A stretch of DNA of 64,000 nucleotides from Salvelinus alpinus. Taxonomy: Eukaryota; Chordata; Actinopteri; Salmoniformes; Salmonidae. Below are positions 36,684 to 46,829 of this stretch, piece after piece. The notes below the pieces were generated by a model. The model was not told the origin of the DNA, did no database searches, and saw nothing but the letters and a program-made list of their open reading frames with translations. The stretch is from contig NC_092115.1 in the NCBI RefSeq assembly GCF_045679555.1, positions 32,119,596 through 32,183,595 on the forward strand, read 5' to 3'. Position numbers and translations under genes: made by a program. Each line of letters starts with the position of its first letter. Position 1 is the first letter of the stretch.

Positions 36684-36905
36684 AGGGCTCCTGAGTGGCG
36701 CAGCGGTCTAAGGCACTGCATTTCAGTGCAAGAGGCGTCACTACAGTCCCTGGTTCGAATCCAGGCTGTATCACATCCAGCCTTGAATGGGAGTCCCATA
36801 GGGTGGCGCACAATTGACCCAGCATCGTCCGGGTTTTGCCGGGGTAGGCCGTCATTGTAAATAAGAATTTGTTCTGAACGGACTTGCCTAGTTAAATAAA
36901 AACAA
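36684..36905 (+). mobile_element. tRNA-derived SINE nested in the inner Tc1
   Basis: The head gggctcctgagtggcgcagc resembles a tRNA with A box (gtggcgcagcgg) and B box (ggttcgaatcc). The tail ends gacttgcctagttaaataaa. This is a common salmonid SINE type. It interrupts the Tc1 sequence between cagttgtgtt and ttgtgacaagg. It is not a tRNA gene: there is no cloverleaf 3' half, and the body and tail are SINE. Confidence 0.9.
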
Positions 36906-36966
36906 ATATTGTTGTGACAAGGTAGGGGTGGTATACAGAAGATAACACTATTTGGTAAAAGACCAA

Positions 36967-37908
36967 GTCCATATTATGGCAAAAACAGCTCAAATAAGCA
37001 AAGAGAAACGACAGTCCATCATTACTTTAAGACATGAAGGTCAGTCAATACGGAACATTTCAAGAACTTTGAAAGTGTCTTCAAGTGCAGACGCTAAAAC
37101 CATCAAGCGCTATGATGAAACTGGCTCTCACGAGGACCGCCACAGGAAAGGAAGACACAGAGTTACCTCTGTTGCAGAGGATGTTCATTCGAGTTAACTG
37201 CACCTCAGATTGCAGCCCAAATAAATGCTTCACAGAGTTCAAGTGACAGACACATCTAAACATCAAATGTTCATAGGAGACTGCGTGAATCAGGCCTTCG
37301 TGGTTGAATTGCTGCAAAGAAACCACTACTAAAGGACAACAATAATAAGAAGAGACTTGCTTGGGCCAAGAAACACAAGCAATAGACATTAGACCAGTGG
37401 AAATCTGTCTTTTGGTCTGATGAGTCCAAATGTGAGATTTTTGGTTCCAACCGCCGTGTCTTTGTGAGACGCAGAGCAGGTGAACGGATGATCTCCGCAT
37501 GTGTGGTTCCCACTGTGAAGCAATGGGAGGTGTGATGGTGCTTTGCTGGTGACATTGTCAGTGATTTATTTTGAATTCAAGGCACACTTAACCAGCATGG
37601 CCACCACATCATTCTGCAGTGATACGCCATCCCATTTGGTTTGTGCTAAGTGGGACTATAATTTGTTTTTCAACAGGACAATGGCCCAGCACACCTCCAG
37701 GCTGTGTAATGGCTATTTGACCAAGAAGGAGAGTGATGGAATGCTGCATCAGATGACCTGGCCTCTACAATCATCCGACCTCAACCCAATTGAGATGGTT
37801 TGGGATGAGCTGGATCGCAGAGTGAAGGAGAAGCAGCCAACATGTGCACAGCATATGTGCGAACTCCTTCAAGACTGTTGGAAAAGCATTCCAGGTGAAG
37901 CTGGTTGA
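36967..37908 (+). pseudogene. Transposase pseudogene of the inner Tc1
   Basis: It begins with MAKTAQISKEKRQ and a helix-turn-helix, and later reads [17 protein letters not shown] and DLNPIEMVWDELDRRVKEKQ in other frames. Several frameshifts and stops make it non-functional. Confidence 0.88.
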
Positions 37909-38308
37909 GAGAATGCTAAGACTGTGCAAAGCTGTCATCAAAACAAAGGGTGGCTACTTTGAAGAATCTAAAATATATTTTGAATTGTTTAACTCTTTTT
38001 TTGGTTCCATTTGCGTTATTTCATAGTTTTGATGTCTTCACTATTATTCTACAATGTAGAAAATAGTAAAAACAAAGAAAAACCCTTGAATGAATAGGTG
38101 TTTCTAATCTTTTGACTGGTACTGTATTTACAATCTAAATTTTGCTCAGGAGCATCCTCTTTTGACGGATCATTCTTGAGATGTTTCTACAACTTGATTG
38201 GAGTCCACCTGCGGTAAATTCAATTAATTGGACATCATTTGGAAAGGTGCACACCTGTCTATATAAGGTCCCACAGTTGACAGTGCATGTCAGAGCAAAA
38301 ACCAAGCG

Positions 38309-39310
38309 ATGAGGTTGAAGGAATTGTCTGTAGAGCTCCAAGACAGGATTATGTCGAGGCACAGATCTGGGGAAGGGTACCAAAACATTTATGCAGTATT
38401 GAAGGTCCCCAAGAACAAAGTGGCCTCCATCATTCTTAAATTGAAGAAGTTTGGAACCACTAAAACTCTTCCTGGAGCTGGCCGCCCGGCCAAACTGAAC
38501 AATCGGGGGAGAAGGGCCTTGGTCAGGGATGTGAACAATAACCCGATGGTCACTCTGAGTTCTAGACTTTCTCTGTGGAGACGGGAGAACCTTCCAAAAG
38601 GACAACTATCTCTGCAGCACTCCACCAATCAGGCCTTGATGGTAGAGTGTCCACATGGAAGCCACTCCTCAGTAAAAGGCACGTGACTGCCCACTTGGAG
38701 TTTGCCAAAATGCATCAAAGGACTCTCAGACCATGAGAAACAAGATTCTCTAGTCTGATGAAACCAAGACTGAACTCTTTCGCCTGAATGTCAAGCGTGA
38801 CGTCTGGAGGAAACCTGGCACCATCCCTATGGTGAAGCATGGTGGTGGCAGCATCATGCTGTGGGGATGTTTTTCCGCGGCAGGGACTGGAAGACTAGTC
38901 GGGATCAAGGGAAATATGAACAGAGCAAAGTACAGAGAGATCCTTAATAAAAACCTGCTCCAGAGCGCTCAGGACCTCAGACTGGGGCGAAGGTTCACCT
39001 TCCAACAGCACAACGACCCTAAGCACACAGCCAAAACAATGCAGGAGTGGCTTCAGGATAAGTCTCTTAATGTCCTTGAGTGGCCCAGCCAGAGCCCGGA
39101 CTTGAACCCGATCTAACATCTCTGGAGAGACCTGAAAATAGCTGTGCCGCGTCGCTCCCCATCAAACCTGACAGAGCTTGAGAGGATATGCAGAGAAGAA
39201 TGGAAGAGTCCTCAAATACAGGTGTGCCAAGCTTGTAGCGTCATACCCAAGAAGACTCAAGGCTGTAATTGCTGCCAAAGGTGCTTCAACAAAGTACTGA
39301 GTAAAGGGGC
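38309..39310 (+). pseudogene. Transposase pseudogene of the outer Tc1; catalytic Glu codon is a stop
   Basis: The N-terminal part (MRLKELSVELQDRIMSRHRS, GRPAKLNNRGRRAL) is followed after frameshifts by [34 protein letters not shown] and SPDLNPI, then TAA at 39113-39115 exactly where the catalytic Glu (GAA, NPIEHLW) should be, followed by HLWRDLK. Frames are broken elsewhere as well. Confidence 0.9.
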
Positions 39311-39525
39311 TGAATACTTATGTAAAAGTGATATCAGTTTATATATATATATATATATTTTTTTTTACATTTGCTAAAATAAAAAAATAACAGTTTTTGC
39401 TTGTCATTATGGGGTATTGTGGTTAGATTGATGAGGGATCATTTTTTGTTGCGACTTTAGAATAAGGCTGTAACGTAACAAAATGTGGGAAAAAAGAGGT
39501 CTGAACACTTTGCGAATGCACTGTA

Positions 39526-39610
39526 TATCCATTCCCACACAGCAGCACTAACGCTAGCCCATTGATGACTCCCATATAGCTGATATCCATACCCACACAG
39601 CAGCGCTACC
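39526..39610. repeat. Local 65-bp repeat unit, copies 2 and partial 3
   Basis: See 36070-36133: atatccattcccacacagcag, cactaacgctagcccattg and a further partial atatccatacccacacagc follow the outer transposon. Confidence 0.8.
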
Positions 39611-41240
39611 CCTACAGATAAACATATCCAGCAGCATAATTTCCCCACAAATCCATATCAACCCATGACCCGATAAACCAGTGACAATTTAACCACAAGT
39701 GACATTAACCACAGCAGAGGCCCAGGCTACACTATAGTGGTAATTAGCCAATAACAACAGTCACTCAATGTACCAATTAGTGCAAAGCTGTGATTATCAT
39801 CCACACGCACGCTAATTGACCATAGGCACAATTACCCTTTTGTCTGGATTAACCAGTGGGGCGAATAAACACTGTAGTCCCTCGCTATCACACCAGACTG
39901 ATGATTAACCAATCACCACAACAAGTAAACCAACCACACGGCTGGCTACCATTATTACCTAGAGCTATGATATGCCTACAGCCCAGTCAGAGTTGGATAG
40001 GATAGGAAGAGAGTGAAGGAGTCAGAGTAGCAGTAGTGATTTCAGGGCTAATGCCGTTACACCCCAGACAAACAAATCAACACTCAATGGTCCACCCTCC
40101 TGGTGAGTACCCCCTTCCTTGTAGGCATGAAGAATGAGGAACAAAAAATAAATACAAATAATCGATGTCCTTAATTTGTGGCAGCATTAGAAGAAAGAAA
40201 AAAACCTCTGTTCTGATTGAGTCCTCTTTAATTAATATAATTCTCGCCTGGGTGGCGGCCCCACCACACACCAATCACAAGGGTGTTACCCAAGATGCCC
40301 TACAGTGAGCAGGAAATGCTTGGGTGGTGGTGGTGGTGCTGACTTCACTTACATTGCCTATTGATGAATAAAGAAGACACCCTTAAATCAAGTTGACGGT
40401 GACATGCAGTGTATCCCAATTTCTCACAGTAAAAGAGACCTCAGTAAAAACAGCCCTAACGCATGGTGAAGAATGCTCCCACCAGTCAAATATAGAGACT
40501 GAAGAGAGAGACAAGAGGTCTGAGAAGGCTGGTTTGTTTCGTGCAAGGCAGGCCCACTGTGTGTTTACGCCAGAACCGCTTCTTTCAACAGGACCTGCTC
40601 TCAGATTATAAACTCTGAGGAAAGGAAAATGGCATGAAGAGAGAAAGGAATGAAAAGACCCAACAAATCCTATATGAACACAAACACATTAATGGGACTG
40701 AAAATGAATCCATCAAACAAACACAAAAATTGGCACTTTTGTCAGCGAGAGGAGGAACAAGGAGAGCCTGGAAATGGTAAAGCGTAAGCAAGTGAAAAAC
40801 TGAGTACACTGCCACTTTGATCAAACTTCTGGCTGACAGGGAGCTACAATTACGGCCGTGGGAAGGCAATTACTCATACAACGCACAAAGAGGGAGGGGA
40901 ATAGAGAGAGATAAGAGATAGGAGAGATATTGACTTACAGACAGACAGGCAGAGATATTGACAGACAAACAGGCAGGCAGATCGACAGACCAGACAGACA
41001 GGTGAGTTGAGGGGTAGAGAGATAGATGGACATACCGTCAGGCTAGCAGACACACAGGCAGATAGACAGGTTGGCAGATGCACAAGCAGAGAGACAGGTG
41101 GAGAAGCAGATGTGTTGTGCATACAGACAAGCCAGCAGATAATCACAGACAGACAGACACCAATGTTTCATGCTACTGAGCATATTGTGGATACTTTAAG
41201 AGGCAACGGTGTCTATGTGGAACCAGCAGGTATACAGTAC
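39611..41240. other. adgrl2 intron with CAGA-type simple repeats
   Basis: Between 40930 and 41155 it is rich in imperfect cagacaga/ggcagata units. The remainder shows no recognised feature. Confidence 0.5.
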
Positions 41241-41279
41241 CTTCATATATGCCCTGCAAGTCCTCTCTCTCTTTTGAAG
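41241..41279 (-). CDS. adgrl2: adgrl2 13-codon mini-exon in GAIN domain
   Basis: The 39-bp exon encodes LQKRERTCRAYMK between a TTAAAAAG acceptor and a GTACTG donor; both ends are phase 0. It exactly fills the gap between SFNK and AIVDTVDN expected from other latrophilins, including the conserved Cys. The intron immediately 3' on the gene strand is rich in CAGA-type tetranucleotide repeats. It is shorter than an ORF search would report, and was identified by looking for the missing segment. Confidence 0.9.
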
Positions 41280-42475
41280 CTTTTTAACACAAAGTGAGGA
41301 TTAAGAACAAGAGGCATACTATTAGGAAGCAAAAGAGCTTGGAGGGAAAAGGAGGTTAGTCTATGTCTTTAGAAAACAGATATCCTAAAATACACCACTT
41401 ATCCAACTTGAATCAGGATGGAAATTATAATATATAAACCTTATGTTAGGTAGATGAAATAAGAAGCTCACTGTATATTATGCAGCACATTCTAAAATGT
41501 GTTTCGGGAAGCTGTATCTAGCTTACATAACTACAAGGGCTTGGCCGGCCAAGACAGAGCTGTACAACATAGCGTTGTAGATGGGGAATCGCTGAGATAA
41601 AATTCCTATGCTTTGCATTAACGATGTTTTATAAAGCACTGAGAAAATAAACAAAGCAGGAGATGGTCATTTGGATTCCATGGCACTGAGGTTATAACAG
41701 TATGACGGCGTTGGGTTTTATTGTCGAGCCTTTTGTTGAATGGTCTCCGTCTCCGTCAAAGGAAACTGCTTCATTATTCCCACAGCTAGCTACATCGTGG
41801 CTGCAGGAGTATAGTACTGTGCAGTTTTAAGAGAGTACAGCCAGAACATAGACAGAAAGATTCAGTCTAGGACTAGCTAACCCAAAAGTAACAAAGACAA
41901 CACTACCCTGGTGCCTTTTGGTCCAAATCATTTCACTTTTAGGTTCTGAATAGCACTGTAAAACCGTAATACATTTTTCCATATGACTGTCGCCAGGGGC
42001 GCAACTTTGGTTTTAGAAGTGTGTGATGGTGGAGAGGTGTTATTATTTGTGTTGGCTAGCGGGGGGCTGCTATCCATCAGCTCTAAGTCAGAGCTGCCAG
42101 GTGAGAAGGCTGCGTTTCAGAACCCAGTAATTACTAAAAAGAGGTGGTGCTGGAAGAATGAGCTTCCTCCCTCTCCACAGCCACAGCTCCCCCTATGGGC
42201 TGGGCCGGCCTCTCCTCCCCCTCCTCCCCCTAACCTCACCTGGAAGGAGAAGTGCGGGGAGGGCTAATGAGTGGCTTAACCTATGTAGAGTCAAAGGTGG
42301 AGCAAAGCGAGGGCAGGAGGAGGAGGAAATACTACCCACCCAGAGATATACGTATGTATACGTATATGTTTATACAATGTACGGCTCTCGTACTAACTAG
42401 CCTACCTGAGGTCACATATACTCAGATTTATGCACTCAAATCGTCTGCTAAATGACATAAATTGTTTTATATTAC
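41280..42475. other. adgrl2 intron, no feature recognised
   Basis: No bounded element or exon was seen between the 13-codon exon and the GAIN start exon. C-rich runs lie at 42180-42235. Confidence 0.5.
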
Positions 42476-42655
42476 CTTGTTGAAGCTACGCCCAGCTGAG
42501 TCCTTTTCGCATAGCTCCTGGAGCTGAGCGTCCAGGATGTCCACCAGCTGCTCCATGAGACGTACTGATGAGCTGATGTCACCGGCGAACACTGGACCCT
42601 GCGTGTGGTGGGCCAGCTCATTGGCTAGGTTAGCCGCATTCTCCCCACTACGGAT
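42476..42655 (-). CDS. adgrl2: adgrl2 exon: start of GAIN domain (subdomain A)
   Basis: Sixty in-frame codons encode [18 protein letters not shown], then [20 protein letters not shown] and DSAGRSFNK. This is the helical first part of the GAIN domain, the fold that carries out autoproteolysis in adhesion GPCRs. The acceptor is AACTCCAG and the donor GTAATA; both ends are phase 0. The intron on the lectin side carries the palindromic repeat at about 42787-43046. Confidence 0.94.
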
Positions 42656-42786
42656 CTGGAGTTGGAGGGAAAACTGCAATATTAAAGGTCCTGTTTAAGC
42701 TTTTAATTACTTGTTTCCTACTAAATACTGTACCTGGTATGTGGTATGTTAACTATGTGCTAACAATGGATACTTAAGCAATAAGT

Positions 42787-43046
42787 CAAGAGGGGGTGTA
42801 GTATATGGCCAATATACCACGGCTAAGGGCTGTTCTTAAGCAATTACCTGGACACAGTCCTTAGCCGTGGTATATTGGCCCTATATCACAAACCCTCGTG
42901 CCTTATTGCTATTATAAACTAGTTACCAAAGTAATTAGAGCAGTAAAAATAAATGTTTTGTCATACCCGTGGTATACGGTCTGATATACCACGGATGTCA
43001 GCCAATCAGCATTCAGAGGTTGAACCACCCAGTTTATAATAGTGAT
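42787..43046. repeat. Palindromic interspersed repeat
   Basis: gccaatataccacggctaag is followed by the inverted cttagccgtggtatattggc about 50 bp on. Further on, gtggtatacggtctgatataccac forms another hairpin, then ccaatcagcattcag. This is a widespread salmonid repeat, recognised by eye. No clear target duplication was found. Confidence 0.65.
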
Positions 43047-43463
43047 TTAATGTGGATAAAGGAAGAAAACAGCACAGCAGGAAAAGGCTCATGGTCATTT
43101 GTGAAACATCTTTGGATGATAGGCATCACAGAGTCAGGTAATGTACAGGTAATGTATCACATACTGATTTAAACTCAAATCAATATTAATGCTGCTAGCT
43201 ATAGCCCACAGAAAGCAATCCACAGTGTGCAAGAAAAATATAAACAAATGTGCATTAAATGTGTATTTTGTTTACATCTATAAGGCACTCAGTGAAATAC
43301 GGTGTATGTATGGGCAAGCCCCTTATTTAGTGTTGAAACCAACAAGATGCCATACAATGACAGATACACTGTGCCCTTTCAGATAAAGTAGAAGAGGAAA
43401 GTTGATGTGTTTTGTTCCTTCCCTCGCTGTCACCAGAGCCATGGGGGGACATTGTTGACCAAC

Positions 43464-43567
43464 CTTTTGTGCCACTTGAGTGACCCAGTGGGAGGTACAG
43501 TTGCTGAGGTCAGGTCCCTTTGGGTTCCAGGTCCCCCCTGCCATCGTGCAGAGGTAGGAGGCGATGC
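43464..43567 (-). CDS. adgrl2: adgrl2 exon: second half of hormone-receptor motif
   Basis: The 104-bp exon encodes [20 protein letters not shown] and WVTQVAQK, completing the hormone-receptor motif with its conserved Cys-Trp-Cys pattern and an NCT glycosylation site. It joins directly to the GAIN domain. The acceptor is TTTCTCCAG and the donor GTTGGT. It enters in phase 1 and leaves in phase 0. Confidence 0.93.
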
Positions 43568-44010
43568 CTGGAGAAACGCACAACAAAGACAACCATTACA
43601 CAACCCTATTGTCTGTTTTGAATGTATGTGTGCATTTATTTGTGCACATTTTTGTAACGTTGCTGACCACTGCCATCTCGAACAGTTCTCTCTTGCAAAA
43701 GAAATTGCATCACAATGAGTATAGCCTGTTTAAATAAAGGTTAAATAAAAATGTATTTAACAGAGGTAAGGCCAACTCTTCACCCTCCTACCATTCCTGT
43801 CCTCCTCTCAACAAGTTCCTCAGGAAAAACAAACAACTGAGGTCAGCCGCGGTCAAAAAAGCAATGATGCAAAAAGTGGCTGACCAGTAGGAACCAGGAA
43901 GGTTGCCAGCTTTGTACTGTCTAAAAGTGGACACTGAACAGTGAGATATTCTCATACAGTTCATCTTTATATACTGTAGAAATCATTGTCTGTCTTCTTA
44001 TAGTCTAATT

Positions 44011-44297
44011 CAGTGGTATTCAAAGTTGGGGTTATGACAGGGGAACTGCAGTGAGGTCCCCCCCCCAAAAAAATGTATTAAGTACATTTATTTATTGCTT
44101 TCTTTTGAAAATGAAATGAATTTAAGGTTATTTGTTGAAGTAAAAATCCACATACATTTTACAGATTTTAAAAGGTTGTGTAATTATATTTGGGGTAGGG
44201 TGTGGTCGCGAGAAATTCTTGGGGGAAAAAATGGGTCCCCAGAAATTCTATCAGTAAAAAATGGGTTCCCTGTTGAAAAGGTTTGAATATACCACTG
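44011..44297. mobile_element. hAT-type MITE with perfect 8-bp target duplication
   Basis: The 287-bp element is bounded by cagtggtattcaaa and the inverted tttgaatataccactg. GTCTAATT occurs at 44003-44010 and again at 44298-44305, a perfect 8-bp duplication characteristic of hAT transposons. No ORF of interest. Confidence 0.9.
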
Positions 44298-44347
44298 GTC
44301 TAATTGCTGGTTGTCAATTAATAAAGTTGCCATTAGATGCTCTGTAC

Positions 44348-45719
44348 CAGTGGAGGCTCCTCGGAGGAGGCCCATCCTCCTCATTGAATTTTATAAATTA
44401 AATTAAATAATGTAACATTTAAAAAGTTATCCTTTTTAGATAAAACGATACTAAATATAATCACGTCACCAAATGATTTATAAAAACACGCTATTTTGCA
44501 ATGAAGGCCTACAGTAGCTTCAACAGCACTGTAGGGTAGCACCATGGTGTAGCCAGAGGACAGCTAGCTTCCATCCTCCTCTGGGTACATCGACTTCAAT
44601 ACAAAACCTAGGAGACTCATGGTTCACATCCCCTTCCATAGACTTACACAGCAATTATGACTTCTGGAAGACGTCCTCCAACCTATCAGAGCTCTTGCAG
44701 CATGAACTGACATGTTGTCCACCCAGTCAAAGGATCAGAGAATTAATCTAGTACTGAAAGCATAGCCTACAGCTAGCTAGCACTGCAGTGCATAAAATGT
44801 GGTGAGTAGTTGACTCAAAGAGAGAGAAAGACAATACTTTAACAGTTTTGAACAAATTCATTTCTTACAAAATGAAGGAGAAGCAAAAGAGAGTCATTTT
44901 TTTCCATTTCAGTTTCACTTAGCTAGCAAATGCAACTTGCTAGTTTAGCCTACTCAAACACCCTGCTCAAACAGAGGGATGCTATGTTAGCTAGCTGGCT
45001 ATGAGTATCCAACACAACACTGGAACTCTTCCAAGTTAAGGTAAGCATTTGGTGTTACTCATTTATTACCACCAGGGCCTGCCGGTGTAAGTGCTAAACT
45101 GCTTACTGACTGTACACTAACATCACAGCACAATTGTAGGTTAATTGTTGACTACGATGTTACTTTAGCTAATATGGTGACAACGATGTAGGCTGTGTGT
45201 AGCGGTTCTGATATGGTTTGGCTTGTAAAGATTTTCTCGCCTGGTCACATACAGCTGGTCATGTGTTGTGCATTGAAGTCCACAAGCAAAGGGAAAAGAT
45301 TAGAGGAGGAGAGTGCATAGATGCAAGAGGGAATAAAATGTGGCTGCTATGAAAGTGAACTATGTTTACACGTGATCAGGGATGTATTCATTTTGCCAGT
45401 TCTGTTGGGGGAAAAAATCTTAAAAATGGAAGCAAATGGAACAAAACAGGGATAAACATACCTGAATATGTCCAACAGAAACACTAATTTGCAGATGTTG
45501 GGCTAATGATTACACCCTATATCAGCTAGATGCATGCAAGAGTGTGAGAGGTATAGGGGACATTCAGTATCATGTAGTAGCCTAAACCTATCACTGTTAC
45601 ATTGAACTGGGTGAATGGAATATGAATGAGAGTCATCCAATATGCTGTAATAGAAATAAAGCAATGCTCATGAAAAGAAAATCATCCTCCCTCATCTTAA
45701 ACTGCATTGACCGCCACTG
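44348..45719. mobile_element. Non-autonomous hAT element, 1.37 kb, perfect target duplication
   Basis: CAGTGGAGGCTCCTC at the left and the inverted ...ACCGCCACTG at the right. CTCTGTAC at 44340-44347 and 45720-45727 is a perfect 8-bp duplication. The body (for example cagaggacagctagcttcc, cttgcagcatgaactgacatg) is a familiar salmonid repeat. It has no transposase and begins only 43 bp after the smaller hAT element. Confidence 0.9.
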
Positions 45720-46067
45720 CTCTGTACCGTATATATTACTGAATTCTTTGTACGCCTTGATGTCCTGCATGTCTGCATTCCATATTATTGAAAAAACAAT
45801 GATAATATACATCCCCTTATGCCACCACATTGTACATTCTCTTACTGTTTATTTTATCTTCCTATATTGTCTGTTTGGCCCTATTAGCATATTGTAGGTA
45901 ATGAATATCACATCTTGGGACCTTGTCCAATGTAAGGTAGGCTATGTGAAAGACAATGTCTAAACACACTAATAAACACTAACACATTCATACACAGAGG
46001 ACTACACACACACACCTCACACACACCTTCCCTCCCTCCCCCCCGCCCTCCTGGTTCCTGATAGTAC

Positions 46068-46370
46068 CTCTGGTTCCTTTGGGGCAGGGTCTCTCCACGG
46101 TGACTCCAGTGTGTGTCTGGGGCCAGGAAATACCTCTCTTCGTTGTTCCCTCACAGAAGCGCCTGGGGGTGGGGGGGATCTCTGGGGCGGTGGGGTCAGC
46201 TGTCCCATGGGGGTCCTCCGCTGGGTTACCCGCCTCTCTCTCTCTCCCATCCCTGGGGTCAGCCGGAATCGTGGTGTTAACTGGGCCTTTGACTGTGGAC
46301 GTGGTGGTGGTGATGAGAGTGGTGGTCTCAGGCAGGGCTGATGAGAGGGAGACATCTTTTGTAGTTGGCA
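46068..46370 (-). CDS. adgrl2: adgrl2 exon: STP-rich stalk and first half of hormone-receptor motif
   Basis: The 303-bp exon opens with a Thr-rich stalk (TTKDVSLSSALPETTTLITT), contains one N-glycosylation sequon (NTT), then reaches FCEGTTKRGISWPQT and VERPCPKGTRG. The last two belong to the hormone-receptor motif (HRM) that precedes the GAIN domain in latrophilins. The acceptor is CTCCTAG and the donor GTACTA; both ends are phase 1. The conserved Cys and Trp of the HRM are present. Confidence 0.93.
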
Positions 46371-46659
46371 CTAGGAGAGGATGAGAGAGTGGTGGTTATA
46401 GCTTTCATAAAACCCAGCCTTACCTTGAACTCCCTTCATACATTTCAGACATACATCAGACAGCAGGGAAAGTTCAAGGTAGTTTCACTGTTTTAGTTCC
46501 ACACCACTAGAAGGGATGGCTGCTCTACTGGAGACACCCATACATTCCTGGAGACACAGAGTCGACTGCAGCACTCAGGTATTCCTCCACCTCTCTCTGT
46601 TCTGTTTCTGCTCCAGCACAGAAAGCACAAAGTCAGGAGGAGGAAACCTGCAAACGCTA

Positions 46660-46828
46660 CACCAGGGTTTCACAAAAATCGGTCCTGGGGCCCCACCTGA
46701 ACTACACAATTGATTCAAATAACAAACTCATCAAGCTTTGGTTATTTGAATCAGTAGTGTAGTGCTGGGTCAAAAACCAATACGTGCACCCAGGGGCGAC
46801 CCCAGCATCGAGTTTGGGAAACCCTGCA
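46660..46828. mobile_element. Fold-back hAT-type MITE
   Basis: cagggtttcacaaaaatcgg and the inverted tcgagtttgggaaaccctg are the ends. Inner arms (gattcaaataa / ttatttgaatc) also pair. Flanks cgctacac and cactacac agree at 7 of 8 positions. Confidence 0.75.
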
Positions 46829-46829
46829 C

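Larger units (their letters stand above)
36333..38124 (+). mobile_element. Inner Tc1/mariner element, itself carrying a SINE
   Basis: The ends cagtacaagtcaaaagtttgg and (inverted) cagtaccagtcaaaagatt are flanked by TA at 36331-36332 and 38125-38126, both inside the outer element. Without the SINE it is about 1.57 kb. Transposase remnants: the N-terminal helix-turn-helix region from 36967 (MAKTAQISKEKRQSIITLRH) and the C-terminal part to about 37908 (QSSDLNPIEMVWDELDRRV), in different frames. Same family as the solo end at 330-569. Confidence 0.95.
36136..39523 (+). mobile_element. Outer Tc1/mariner element (host of a nested Tc1)
   Basis: TA (36134-36135 and 39524-39525) flanks ends cagtgcattcggaaagtatac and the inverted copy ending tgcgaatgcactg. 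Without the inserted 1.8 kb, its own length is about 1.6 kb, normal for Tc1. The element is split at 36332/38125 by the inner Tc1. Its transposase lies at 38309-39310. Confidence 0.95.

Noticed and set aside
36684..36780. Possible tRNA gene
   Set aside because: A and B boxes are present but the sequence continues into a SINE body and tail and does not complete a tRNA.
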